The notes beneath the pieces were generated by a model. That model was not told the origin of the DNA and made no database searches. It was given only the letters and a program-made list of their open reading frames with translations. From positions 1 to 64,000 of the forward strand of contig CAWGUU010000013.1 in the NCBI GenBank assembly GCA_963825765.1: a stretch of DNA of 64,000 nucleotides, written 5' to 3'. The position numbers were made by a program, and so were the translations under genes. This document shows positions 36,254 to 45,000 of the stretch, piece by piece; positions within the stretch are counted from its first letter, which is position 1; the number at the start of each line of letters is the position of its first letter. Origin of the DNA: CAWGUU01 sp963825765 (GTDB taxonomy: Bacteria > Actinomycetota > Acidimicrobiia > Acidimicrobiales > AC-14).

Positions 36254-39016
36254 GTGAAGGTCACGTCGGTCGGGCACGCCGGCTTGTTCATCGAGACGGC
36301 GGGCGGCTCGATTCTCTGCGATCCGTGGCAGAACCCCGCGTACTTCGCCTCGTGGTTCCCGTTCCCCGACAACTCCGCCCTCGACTGGGACCGCCTGGGC
36401 CGGTGCGACTACCTGTACGTGTCCCACCTTCACCACGACCACTTCGACCCCGAGAACCTGCGCCGGCACGTCGACAAGCGGGCCACCGTCCTGCTGCCCG
36501 AGTTCCCGGTGGACGACCTGGAGGTGGCGCTGCGGTCACTGGGCTTCACCCGGTTCGCTTCTGTGCCCAACGAAGAGCCGGTCGAGCTGGACGGGCTGCG
36601 GGTGATGATCTCGGCCCTCGTCGCCCCCTCGGACGGACCGCTCGGTGACTCCGCCCTGGCCGTCGACGACGGCACCGCCGCCATCCTGAACCAGAACGAC
36701 GCCCGGCCGTTCGACTTCACCTCGCTGCTGTCGTTCGTTGACGGCAGGGGTTACGACGGCCACTTCCTCCAGTACTCGGGGGCGATCTGGTACCCGATGG
36801 TCTACGACTTCCCGGAGGCCACCAAGGCCAAGATCGCAGCTCAGAAGCGGTCGAACGGGATGGAGCGGGCGCTCCGGTACGTCGAGCAGGTCGGCTCGTC
36901 GTTCGTCTTCCCCTCCGCCGGCCCGCCCTGCTTCCTCGACGACGAGCTGCGCCACCTCAACGACGTGGACCGCGACGAGGCCAGCATCTTCCCCGACCAG
37001 ACGGTGTTCCTCGACTTCATGGCCGACCGCGGCCGACATCACGGGCGGCTGCTCATCCCGGGGAGCACGGCCGAGCTGGCCTCGGGCGGGTGCACGGTGT
37101 CGCACCCCCTCGGCGACGCCGGGGTGGCCGCCATCTTCACCGAGAAGTCGGCCTACCTCGACGCCTATGCGGAGCGGCAGCGGGGACGGATCGCGGCGGA
37201 GAAGGCGTCATGGGCGGTCCCCGGCCTGGACGTGCTCGCTGCGCTGCAGTCCCGTATGGACCCGCTTCTCGACCTGGCCGACACCTTCCGGACGGCCGTC
37301 GGCTACGCCGTCGAGGTGCTGGTGCTAGGCGACCCTTCCGCACCGGCGGGGAGCCCCCGGGCCGAGGACCTCTCGGTGGTGATCGACTTCCCGGCGGGCG
37401 TGGTCCGCCTGGGTCGGGACGGCGAACGGTGCCGCTACCGGTTCCGCGTGGCCCGGCCCCTGATCGAGCGGCTGCTGGCCGACGGCGAGGTGGACTGGTC
37501 GAACAGCCTGTTCCTCAGCATGCGATTCGTGGCCCATCGGGCCGGCGCCTACAACGAGCACGTCTACACCTGGTTCAAGTGCCAGGCCGTCGACCGCCTC
37601 GAGTACGCCGAGGGCTGGTACGCCGAGCTGGAGCACAGCGACGAGGAGACGGTGCTCGGCGAGTGGTGCGTCCAGCGGCGGTGCCCGCACATGAAGGCCG
37701 ACCTGTCGCACTTCGGTGTGGTGGACGGGACGACGCTGACCTGCCGCATGCACGGCTGGCAGTGGGACCTGGACACGGGCCGGTGCCTCACGTCGGCCGG
37801 ACACCCCTTGCGGACGAGGCCGGCCGCCGTGCCACTGGCCGGGCTGACGTCGCTGCGGGTGGGAGGCCCGGCCGCCCAACTGCGCACGGTCGCCGGCCGG
37901 GCCGAGATCGCCGCCGCCTTGCGCGACATCCCTGAGCGGGACGCGGCCTCGCTGCTGGTGCTCGGCGGTGGCACCAACGTGGTCATCTCGGACGAGGGAT
38001 TTCCCGGCACCGTCCTGGTGATCGAGGGTGGGGACGTCGAGAGCCGGCTGCTGGGCGACGCCGAGGTCGGGTTCGTGGTGGACGCCGGTGTGGACTGGGA
38101 CCGCTTCGTCGCCCAGGCGATCGATGCCGGCTGCCGAGGCGTCGAGATGCTGAGCGGGATCCCCGGCCGGGTCGGCGCCGCCCCGCTGCAGAACATCGCC
38201 GCCTACGGCCAGCAGGTCTGCGACGTGATCGACGCCGTCGGCGTGATCGACCGGGAGACGCTCGAGGAGCATGAGCTGGGCGTCGACGAGTGCGGGTTCG
38301 GGTTCCGCACCAGCCGGTTCAAGCGGGAGTGGCGGGACCGCTTCGTCGTGTCCCACGTGCGCTTCCGCCTGCCCCTGGCGGCGGCCTCGGCAGCGGAACC
38401 GTCGACCTACGTCGACGTCGAGCGGTACTTCGAGCGGACCGGGCTGCCACCGACCGACGTGGCCGCCCGCCGCCGGGCGGTCCTCGAGATCCGGCGCTCG
38501 AAGTCGATGGTGCTCGATCCGGCCGACCCGATGACGCGCAGCGTCGGGTCGTTCTTCGTCAATCCCGAGGTGCCGGTGGAGCTGGCCCGTGACCTGACCG
38601 AGCGGTTCAGGACGATGGGACTGCGGGTCCAGTACCTGGAGGGTCGCTCCAAGGTCACACCCGACGGCAGCCGCCAGCGGATCCCTGCCGCCCACTTGCT
38701 GCGGTTCAGCGGCTTCCGACCGGGCGACCGCTGGGGCCCGGTGGGCCTGTCGGAACGCCACGTCCTCGCCCTGGTGACCTACGACGGCGCATACGCGTCG
38801 GACGTCTGGCAGGTGGCCAACTTCCTGCGGGAACGTGTACGGACCGCCACCGGGGTGACGCTCGACAACGAAGCGGTGTTCGTCGGCGACTTCCCGGAGT
38901 TCGACGTCGACGCATTCCTCGCCCGGTACGACTACCAGCGGGCGAGCGCCGAAGAGCCGGAGTGGCTGGCTGGCTACAGATCCCCCCAGGTCACGACGAC
39001 CGCCCCCACGAGCTAG
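36254..39016 (+). CDS. Triple fusion: MBL-fold hydrolase, Rieske domain, MurB
   Basis: 920 residues in one uninterrupted frame from GTG 36254. Residues 1-330 form a metallo-beta-lactamase fold (SVGHAGLFIET, HxHHDH at 58-63). Residues 460-525 are a Rieske domain with C477-x-H479 and C497-x2-H500. Residues 530-905 are a complete UDP-N-acetylenolpyruvoylglucosamine reductase: LRVGGPA, LVLGGGTNVVISDEGFPG, SGIPGRVGAAPLQNIAAYG, and RSVGSFFVNP with the proton-donor Ser at 766. MBL-Rieske proteins of about 525 residues and stand-alone MurB are both known; I know of no fusion of them. It could be a genuine fusion or the product of a deletion between neighbouring genes. Confidence 0.85.
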   Translation: MKVTSVGHAGLFIETAGGSILCDPWQNPAYFASWFPFPDNSALDWDRLGRCDYLYVSHLHHDHFDPENLRRHVDKRATVLLPEFPVDDLEVALRSLGFTRFASVPNEEPVELDGLRVMISALVAPSDGPLGDSALAVDDGTAAILNQNDARPFDFTSLLSFVDGRGYDGHFLQYSGAIWYPMVYDFPEATKAKIAAQKRSNGMERALRYVEQVGSSFVFPSAGPPCFLDDELRHLNDVDRDEASIFPDQTVFLDFMADRGRHHGRLLIPGSTAELASGGCTVSHPLGDAGVAAIFTEKSAYLDAYAERQRGRIAAEKASWAVPGLDVLAALQSRMDPLLDLADTFRTAVGYAVEVLVLGDPSAPAGSPRAEDLSVVIDFPAGVVRLGRDGERCRYRFRVARPLIERLLADGEVDWSNSLFLSMRFVAHRAGAYNEHVYTWFKCQAVDRLEYAEGWYAELEHSDEETVLGEWCVQRRCPHMKADLSHFGVVDGTTLTCRMHGWQWDLDTGRCLTSAGHPLRTRPAAVPLAGLTSLRVGGPAAQLRTVAGRAEIAAALRDIPERDAASLLVLGGGTNVVISDEGFPGTVLVIEGGDVESRLLGDAEVGFVVDAGVDWDRFVAQAIDAGCRGVEMLSGIPGRVGAAPLQNIAAYGQQVCDVIDAVGVIDRETLEEHELGVDECGFGFRTSRFKREWRDRFVVSHVRFRLPLAAASAAEPSTYVDVERYFERTGLPPTDVAARRRAVLEIRRSKSMVLDPADPMTRSVGSFFVNPEVPVELARDLTERFRTMGLRVQYLEGRSKVTPDGSRQRIPAAHLLRFSGFRPGDRWGPVGLSERHVLALVTYDGAYASDVWQVANFLRERVRTATGVTLDNEAVFVGDFPEFDVDAFLARYDYQRASAEEPEWLAGYRSPQVTTTAPTS

Positions 39017-39023
39017 GCACACC

Positions 39024-39170
39024 GTGGACGACCCGGTCGTCGCCGGGTCAAGGCCTCATACGAGCGAGGCGCCGAGTCGTGGGGCTCGGGACCGGAGCGT
39101 GTCTACCGGGCGCGGGCGGACGCGCTGGTGGCGGCCAGCCCTGTCGATTTCGCGGGTCAGCGGGCCCGGT
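39024..39170 (+). pseudogene. N-terminal remnant of a SAM-dependent methyltransferase
   Basis: A GTG at 39024 gives VDDPVVAGS, then after a short frame-disturbing insertion the sequence resumes as SYERGAESWGSGPERVYRAR and LVAASPVDFAGQRARSG. This resembles the start of class I methyltransferases that continue GRRVLDLGAGTG. The glycine-rich SAM motif and the rest are missing, cut off where the convergent MetF-like gene ends at 39157. It is a short degraded fragment. Confidence 0.5.
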
Positions 39171-39942
39171 CCGGCTCCTCCAGCCGCGCCGCTGTCTCCC
39201 GGTACCGGACGCCTGGGATGAGGTGCACGCCGGTAAAGGCACCGCTCTCGGCCACGCGGTGGGCCAGCTCGCATGCGAGCTCCACGCCAGCGCCCCGGTC
39301 GCTCTCGATGGCGCCCAGCCAGCTGGCGGGGACCTCGATCTCTGGGATGGCGGCCACGAGCTTGCGGGCCATCGACGCGCTGGGCAGCACCATGACGCCG
39401 GCGTAGACGTCGCCGTGGAAGGGGACGGTGTCGCGCCACGCGAGCAGCGCGTCCACGTCGAACGACACCTGGACGAACAGGAAGTCCGCCTCCTGCTTCC
39501 AGGCCGGGAGTGGTCGCAGCCGGGTCGTGACGCCCGCCCGGAAGCGGCCGGCGTGGCCCTGGTACTCGTCGCTGAAGCGCCGCAGCTGCTCGATCATCGA
39601 CCGCACCGTGAGCTGCCCGGTGCGGGCGCCCGCGACCGGCTCGTCCCCGTACACGAAAAGGAACTCGTCGACGCCATAGGCGGCTCCGGTCAGGAGGTCG
39701 CGTCGGAAGCCGAGCGCGTTCCGGTCGCGGGCGTTGAGACAGGCGATGGCACGCCCCCCCATGCGATCGACCTCGTGGGCGACGGCGATACTCGACACGG
39801 TGGCCCGGCCCACGTGGTTGTCGGGGATGAGGTACGCGGAGGCCACCTTGCTGAGCACGCCGATCTGGTGCCGGACGTGCATCAGGTCGGGCCTGGTCGG
39901 CGGCTCGATCTCACAGATCCACTCGAAGGGCCGCTCGCTCAT
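39157..39942 (-). CDS. MetF-like methylenetetrahydrofolate reductase family protein
   Basis: About 261 residues from ATG 39942 (MSERPFEWICEIEPP); an in-frame ATG at 40011 would add 23. The (beta/alpha)8 flavin barrel pattern is seen in FEWICEIEPPTRPD, AIACLNARDRNALGFRRDLL, EFLFVYGDEP, QEADFLFVQVSFDVDAL and FHGDVYAGVMVLPSASMARK. The residues resemble the MTHFR superfamily in order, but the protein is short and diverged, so it may act on another C1 carrier (for example a corrinoid or tetrahydromethanopterin-type system). It ends convergently on the methyltransferase remnant. Confidence 0.75.
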   Translation of the reverse strand: MSERPFEWICEIEPPTRPDLMHVRHQIGVLSKVASAYLIPDNHVGRATVSSIAVAHEVDRMGGRAIACLNARDRNALGFRRDLLTGAAYGVDEFLFVYGDEPVAGARTGQLTVRSMIEQLRRFSDEYQGHAGRFRAGVTTRLRPLPAWKQEADFLFVQVSFDVDALLAWRDTVPFHGDVYAGVMVLPSASMARKLVAAIPEIEVPASWLGAIESDRGAGVELACELAHRVAESGAFTGVHLIPGVRYRETAARLEEPDRAR

Positions 39943-40179
39943 CCAGAGCAGGCTATCCACGGGCACGGACGATGGGGCCTGGCCGTCAAGGTGTGGAAGT
40001 GGATGTGTCATTCACGAGTTCGGTGTGGGGCAGGTGGCCACTGCGTCCGCCGCCATCGAGATCGAGGTCGGTGGAAGGGCTGTCCGACTGGAGCTCGTGT
40101 CGGACGCCTGAGCCTTGGCGGTACGGTGAGCGGTGGTGAGGGTCGTCGCACGAGCGGTTGTGCGCGGCCGTGACAACTC

Positions 40180-41187
40180 GTGAGCAGGAGGGGTGAGGCG
40201 GTATCGGCCGAGGCGCCGGGCCGGGTCAACCTGATCGGCGACCACACCGACTACACGGGCGGATGGGTTCTGCCGATGGCTATCGACAGGCGTACGACGG
40301 TCACTGGAGTCCTCGAAGGGGATCGGGTGTTCCTCCGGTCGGCCGACGACTCCGAGCCTGCCGACGTTCCCTTGGACGTCGACGACCCTCGAACCGTGAA
40401 CCCGCCGTGGGCGCGCTATGTCGCCGGCGTCGTCGCCCAAGTCCGGCCCGCGGTGGGCCTCGCCGGCGGCACGGTCACGACCGAGCTCTCCATCGGCGCC
40501 GGCCTGGCATCCAGCGCCGCCCTGGAGGTCGCGGTGGCACTCGCTCTCGGTGCCTCGGGGACTCCGCTCCAGATCGCTCAGAAGTGCCAGGAGGCGGAGC
40601 GGCGAGCCACTGGAGTGCCGTGCGGGATCATGGACCAGCTGACTGCGACCGCGGCGGTCGCCGACCACGCCCTCCGGATCAACTGCACGACCCACGAGGT
40701 GCTGCCCGTGCCGCTCCCCGACGACGCCGAGGTCGTCGTGGTCGATTCGGGTGTCTCGCGAAGGCTCGCCACCAGCGAGTACGCCCGGCGGCGGGCGCAG
40801 TGCGAGGAGGCGGAGGCGATCATCGGCCCCCTCGTCGACGCGACCCTCGAGGACCTCGAACGGCTCGACGGCGTCCCGAAGAAGCGGGCCCGCCACGTGA
40901 TCAGCGAGAACGCACGTGTCCTGGCCTTCACCCACGCGCTCCAGGACGGTGACCTGGCCGAGGCCGGTCGCCTGATGGTGGCCAGTCACCACAGCCTGAG
41001 GAACGACCTCGAGGTGTCGACGCCGGAGTTGGACGAACTGGTCGCCCAGCTCGCTGACACGAAGGGGGTGTGGGGAGCACGCCTCACCGGAGCAGGGTTC
41101 GGCGGATCCGTCGTGGCCCTGGCCGAGGTCGGATGCCTGGACCTGGGGCGGCGGATGCGCGCCGTGGGGCCTGCTCGGGTGCTCTAG
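40180..41187 (+). CDS. Galactokinase-type GHMP kinase
   Basis: A 335-residue sugar kinase. The galactokinase signature APGRVNLIGDHTDYTGGWVLP is at the N-terminus, the ATP loop is IGAGLASSAALEVAVALAL, CGIMDQL carries the catalytic Asp region, and GARLTGAGFGGSVVAL is the C-terminal GHMP motif. It probably phosphorylates galactose or a related sugar at C1. Start is GTG at 40180. The next gene starts on the last base of the stop codon, so the two are strictly coupled. Confidence 0.9.
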   Translation: MSRRGEAVSAEAPGRVNLIGDHTDYTGGWVLPMAIDRRTTVTGVLEGDRVFLRSADDSEPADVPLDVDDPRTVNPPWARYVAGVVAQVRPAVGLAGGTVTTELSIGAGLASSAALEVAVALALGASGTPLQIAQKCQEAERRATGVPCGIMDQLTATAAVADHALRINCTTHEVLPVPLPDDAEVVVVDSGVSRRLATSEYARRRAQCEEAEAIIGPLVDATLEDLERLDGVPKKRARHVISENARVLAFTHALQDGDLAEAGRLMVASHHSLRNDLEVSTPELDELVAQLADTKGVWGARLTGAGFGGSVVALAEVGCLDLGRRMRAVGPARVL

Positions 41188-42122
41188 TGCCTCACTCGCC
41201 GGCCACGGAGTCCGGGTCCGGCGACTCGTCGCCACTGGCGCTGGTGATCCTGGTGGCCGGCCTGGGGTCGCGCTTCAGCCGGGACGTCCCCGACGGCGGT
41301 CGTTCCCTTCCGAAGTGGCTGGTGCCGGTCGGGCCGCATGGCGAATCCATCCTCGAGCTGAATGCCCGCGCGGCCGTAGCCGTCGGCTTCGAACGTCTCG
41401 TTCTCGTCACGCGCTCCGGTCTGGCGGGCGAGTGCGCCACGGCCATCGCGTCGTGGCCGGCTTCGCGCGCCGTGTCGGTCGTCTACCAGGATCGCGACCC
41501 GCGCGCCGACGCTCTCGGGGGCGAGCGGTCGAAGCCCCTCGGCACCGCGCACGCCCTCCTCGCGGCGCGCCACGAGGTTGAGGCAAGCGGTCGGTTCGGA
41601 GTCGCCAACGGCGACGACGTCTACGGCGAGGACGGCTTCGAACAGCTGGCGGGACTCCTCGACGAGACGAGCGATCACGGGCTCGTCTCCTATCGCCTCC
41701 GGAACACGCTGTTGGGCGACCGGCCCGTCAGCCGGGCCCTGTGCGAGCTCGACGGGGCGGGCCACTTGCGGCGGCTGACCGAGGGAAAGACCTGGCGCGA
41801 CGGCACCGGCCGGTACTGGTGGCGCAGCGGCGGTCCGACGGTCGAGCTGTCGGGTGACGAGCTCGTCTCGATGAACCTGTGGGCCTTCCGATCGCGCATC
41901 TTCACCGAGCTGGCCGATGCGGTCGACGGTTTTCTGGGTGCAGAGGAGCCCAGCGCAGTGGACGAGGTGCTGCTTCCACCCGTCGTGGATGCCGTCGCGT
42001 CCCGAGAGCACATTTCGGTCGCAGCCGTGCCGGGAGCGTGTTACGGCCTCACCCACCCCGACGACAAGGAGGAACTGAAGCTGCTGCTCGCAAGCACGCC
42101 CGGGCCACTCCCGCCTGGCTGA
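41187..42122 (+). CDS. Sugar-1-phosphate nucleotidyltransferase-like protein
   Basis: A 311-residue protein with ALVILVAGLGSRFSRDVPDG and SLPKWLVPVGPHGESILEL, a diverged NTP-transferase loop (L-x-A-G-x-G-x-R-x6-K), followed by GVANGDDVYGEDGF in place of the usual metal-binding Asp motif and a SMNLWAFRS segment. It probably joins a sugar 1-phosphate to a nucleoside triphosphate. GTG at 41187 overlaps the galactokinase stop by one base (TAGTG). Together with the neighbours it could provide the uridylyl step that GalT normally performs. Confidence 0.8.
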   Translation: MPHSPATESGSGDSSPLALVILVAGLGSRFSRDVPDGGRSLPKWLVPVGPHGESILELNARAAVAVGFERLVLVTRSGLAGECATAIASWPASRAVSVVYQDRDPRADALGGERSKPLGTAHALLAARHEVEASGRFGVANGDDVYGEDGFEQLAGLLDETSDHGLVSYRLRNTLLGDRPVSRALCELDGAGHLRRLTEGKTWRDGTGRYWWRSGGPTVELSGDELVSMNLWAFRSRIFTELADAVDGFLGAEEPSAVDEVLLPPVVDAVASREHISVAAVPGACYGLTHPDDKEELKLLLASTPGPLPPG

Positions 42123-42143
42123 CGCACTCGTACACTGCCTCCC

Positions 42144-43130
42144 ATGCTCTCCGACTACGCCAGTGTCGCGGTCACGGGCGGCCTTGGCTTCATCGGCCGC
42201 CACCTCGTGCGGTCGCTCCTTTCGATCGGAAAGGACGTCACCGTCGTCGACAACGGCGCCACCGCATCGGCGAGCGCGCTGCCCGAGGGCGCGAAGCTGG
42301 CCCGGGCCGACGTGCGCGACCCCGAGCAGGTGACGAAGGCGCTGGTGGGTGCCGACCTGGTCTTCCACTTGGCCGGCAACAGCAGCGGCACGCTGTCGGT
42401 GCTCGATCCTCGCCTCGACTTCGAGACCAACGCCCTGGGCACGTTCAACGTCGTCGAGGCGTGCGTCTCCAACGGCGCCCAGCGGCTGCTCTACGTGGCT
42501 TCGGCGTCGGTCTACGGGGTACCGAGGCGGTTCCCGATTGCCGAGGACCACCCCACCCGGCCCTTCGTCCCCTACGGCGCCTCCAAGCTGGCCGGAGAGG
42601 TGGCGGTCCTGGCGATGCACGAGGCCCTCGGCCTCCCGGTCGTCGTGGGCCGGCCCTTCTGCGTCTACGGCCCGGGGGAGAACCCCGAGATCGCCCTGGT
42701 CGAGGTGTCGCGCTACCTGCGGTGGCACCTCAACGGTCACCCCATCGAGGTGGTCGGCGACGCCGTGCACAAGACGCGCGACTTCGTCCACGTCACCGAC
42801 CTGGTGGCCGGGCTGGTGCTGATTGCGGACCGGGCTCCGGCCGGCGAGGTGTACAACGTCGGCTCCGGCGAGGAGGTGTCGATGCGCGACCTCGTCTCGG
42901 TCATCGAGGACGTCACCGGCCGCCCGGCGTCGGTCGTGGAGCTCCCCCACGTCGTGCAGGACACCTATCGGCTGGTCGGCGACATCTCCAAGCTGCGGGG
43001 CCTCGGTTACGTGCCCCGCGTGACGCTCACCGAGGGCGTGCGGGGCCTGGTGGACGACCTGGGAGCGAGCCCCGAGCTGCCCGCGACGGCAACGATCTTC
43101 CAGGTCGGCCAGGAGGCCGAGCACACGTAG
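42144..43130 (+). CDS. NAD-dependent nucleotide-sugar epimerase/dehydratase
   Basis: A 328-residue extended SDR of the GalE/WbpP type. VTGGLGFIGRHLVRSLL binds NAD, ARADVRDPEQV and FHLAGNSSG follow, YVASASVYG provides the Ser, and PYGASKLAGEVAVLAMHE carries the YxxxK pair. RPFCVYGPGENPE, KTRDFVHVTDLVAG and YNVGSGEEVSM complete the fold. The likely substrate is a UDP- or dTDP-sugar made by the two upstream genes, 21 bases away on the same strand. Confidence 0.9.
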   Translation: MLSDYASVAVTGGLGFIGRHLVRSLLSIGKDVTVVDNGATASASALPEGAKLARADVRDPEQVTKALVGADLVFHLAGNSSGTLSVLDPRLDFETNALGTFNVVEACVSNGAQRLLYVASASVYGVPRRFPIAEDHPTRPFVPYGASKLAGEVAVLAMHEALGLPVVVGRPFCVYGPGENPEIALVEVSRYLRWHLNGHPIEVVGDAVHKTRDFVHVTDLVAGLVLIADRAPAGEVYNVGSGEEVSMRDLVSVIEDVTGRPASVVELPHVVQDTYRLVGDISKLRGLGYVPRVTLTEGVRGLVDDLGASPELPATATIFQVGQEAEHT

Positions 43131-43160
43131 CGACGCGTCGCCCTGTTGACCCATCCCGGA

Positions 43161-43613
43161 TCAGGTTCCGAAGCGACCTCGGTGCTCGACCGGGATGAGG
43201 GGTTTGTCGCCGCGGACCTCGAGCTCCTGCACGGCCCAGGTGTTGCCGTCCGGGTCACTGAAGCCGAAGAACGTCCCGCCGTCGTCGGGCGAGAAGACCA
43301 TGAGCTCGCCGCACTCCACGCCGCGATCGAGCAGCTCCTGACGGGCGGTCCGAGCGTCGGCGACGACGAGCTGCAGGCCGCGAAACGACCCGGGCGCCAT
43401 CTCGTCCTGTGACGGCAGGTCGCCGAACACGATCGAGCAACCCGAGCCGCGGGGCGTGAGCTGGGCGACGTGCATGTGCTCGTTGGTGGTGTCGTGGTCG
43501 AGGTCGAAGCCGACCTTGTCCCGGTAGAACGCGATGGACGCGTCGATGTCGCTGACCGGGAGGACGACCACTTCGAGGGTCGTCCACGAGGCAAGTCCCT
43601 TCGTGCTCGGCAC
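43161..43613 (-). CDS. Glyoxalase/VOC superfamily protein
   Basis: A 150-residue vicinal-oxygen-chelate protein: LEVVVLPVSDIDASIAFYRD, a metal-site region DTTNEHMHVAQL, LQLVVADARTARQELLDRGV and FGFSDPDGNTWAVQEL. The two beta-alpha-beta-beta-beta units are complete. Members include dioxygenases, glyoxalases and resistance proteins; the substrate is not clear. GTG at 43613 was chosen; GTG at 43643 is in frame too but nearly collides with the divergent metalloprotease start at 43645. Confidence 0.85.
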   Translation of the reverse strand: MPSTKGLASWTTLEVVVLPVSDIDASIAFYRDKVGFDLDHDTTNEHMHVAQLTPRGSGCSIVFGDLPSQDEMAPGSFRGLQLVVADARTARQELLDRGVECGELMVFSPDDGGTFFGFSDPDGNTWAVQELEVRGDKPLIPVEHRGRFGT

Positions 43614-43644
43614 CGGGTCGGCACCGAACCTACCCTTGACCACC

Positions 43645-45000
43645 GTGGAGGTGGAGCGGAGGCCGGACCGCCGTCGATCGAACCCGCCCGTCGTCGTTCC
43701 GGCGTCCCCGACCGAGCGGGCTACGGCACCCCGGGAACACACGACCGCCCGGGAGCTGCTCCGGTTGCAGGCACGGGCGGGCAACACGGCCGTGGCCAAG
43801 ACTCTGAACGCCCAGCGCCAGGGGCCCAATCCGGGCATGACCGTGACCCCGATCCTCGGCACCTTCAACGAGAAGGCGGTGTACATCCGGGCCGGCCAGA
43901 GGTTCGATCTCCAGTACGACCCCGTCGGGCCTCTGCCCAAGGTCGGCAAGGCCACGGTCACGCTCAAGATCAACGTCGACTTCAAGGACTTCACCCGGGC
44001 CATGATGCGGCGGCCCGAGTTCCGAGGCCACAGATGGACGGCCGCCCAGCGGGGCACATTCGCCTGGCCCGAGGACAAGAAGAAGGAATGGGTGGGCAAG
44101 TTCGGAACGGCGGTGGCCGACGGCTGGAAGGAGAGGCACGCGTTCGTCCTCGACGAGCCGGGCTTCGAGAAGTACCGGGCCACGTGCGACGTCCAGGTCA
44201 TGCACGTCCACAAGCCCGAGGAGGCCAACACCCGCATCACCGCACAGTGGGTCCCACCGGGGGCGCCGCGGCTGCGCTCGTCGGTGACAGGCGGGGAGGT
44301 CGCCGAGCTCGACGCCCGGGACGTCGACGAGACCGAGACCCACAGCGTGCAGGGCATCCGCTTCGCCCGTCAGATCGGTCCGTTCGACTTCGACAGCAAG
44401 GAGCTGACTCCCACCGTCCTGAGCAGCATCAACGCCTTCGAGACCGGGTTCAAGCGTTGGCGGGAGCCGGGGCGCCCGCTGGCGGGACCGATCGAGGACG
44501 TGATCGTGGGCTTCACCGGTCGGGCCAGCTCGAAGGGGTCGATCCCGTACAACAAGAAGCTGGCCCAGGCCAGGGCCGAGGCGGTGATGGACCAGGTGAT
44601 GACCGACCTCGACCTGTCGCTCTCGACAGCCGGGTCGGTGGGCGAGCAGCACGCCTCCGCCGACCCCAAGTTCCAGCGGGTCGACGCGGTCGCAACCAAG
44701 GACGGTGAAGTCGACGTCATCCAGAACACCGCCGCCCACGAAGCCGGCCACATGTTCGGCCTGGGCGACGAGTACATCGACGAGGCGCCACCGGACAACG
44801 TGACCCCGAAGTTCGAAGGGGACCCGGCCCGACACGATCCCGACGTGCGTGCCGCCATGGGCGACGAAGCCGCCGACGAGGTGGCCGTGCAGGACAGCGG
44901 CAGCATGATGTCCTCGGGCAGCGAGGTGAAGCGGGGTCACTACGTCTATTTCCTGACCGCGTTGAACGCGGCCACCGGGCACACGTGGAAGGTGGAGTGA
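43645..45000 (+). CDS. eCIS-associated-type putative zinc metalloprotease
   Basis: A 451-residue protein. Residues 30-55 contain ARELLRLQARAGNTAVAKTL, the same AGN-x-AV motif as the protein at 34741. An unknown central region follows, then an OmpA-like domain (about 245-345: VGFTGRASSKGSIPYNKKLA, QARAEAVMDQVM). Next comes AAHEAGHMFGLGDEY: H365, E366, H369, G372 and D375 give HExxHxxGxxD, the metzincin form seen in snapalysin, and SGSMMSSG at 419-426 is a fitting Met-turn. A delivered toxin or processing protease is plausible. The GTG start is uncertain; the stop overlaps the next gene's start. Confidence 0.8.
   Translation: MEVERRPDRRRSNPPVVVPASPTERATAPREHTTARELLRLQARAGNTAVAKTLNAQRQGPNPGMTVTPILGTFNEKAVYIRAGQRFDLQYDPVGPLPKVGKATVTLKINVDFKDFTRAMMRRPEFRGHRWTAAQRGTFAWPEDKKKEWVGKFGTAVADGWKERHAFVLDEPGFEKYRATCDVQVMHVHKPEEANTRITAQWVPPGAPRLRSSVTGGEVAELDARDVDETETHSVQGIRFARQIGPFDFDSKELTPTVLSSINAFETGFKRWREPGRPLAGPIEDVIVGFTGRASSKGSIPYNKKLAQARAEAVMDQVMTDLDLSLSTAGSVGEQHASADPKFQRVDAVATKDGEVDVIQNTAAHEAGHMFGLGDEYIDEAPPDNVTPKFEGDPARHDPDVRAAMGDEAADEVAVQDSGSMMSSGSEVKRGHYVYFLTALNAATGHTWKVE

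Noticed and set aside
36254..39016. Fusion gene considered as a CMP-sialic acid hydroxylase homologue
   Set aside because: That enzyme has the Rieske domain before the MBL fold; here the order is reversed and a MurB domain follows.
41184..43154. Open frame of over 650 codons on the minus strand opposite the nucleotidyltransferase and epimerase
   Set aside because: It spans two real plus-strand genes and reads as Arg/Gly/Val/Asp-rich filler without any domain.
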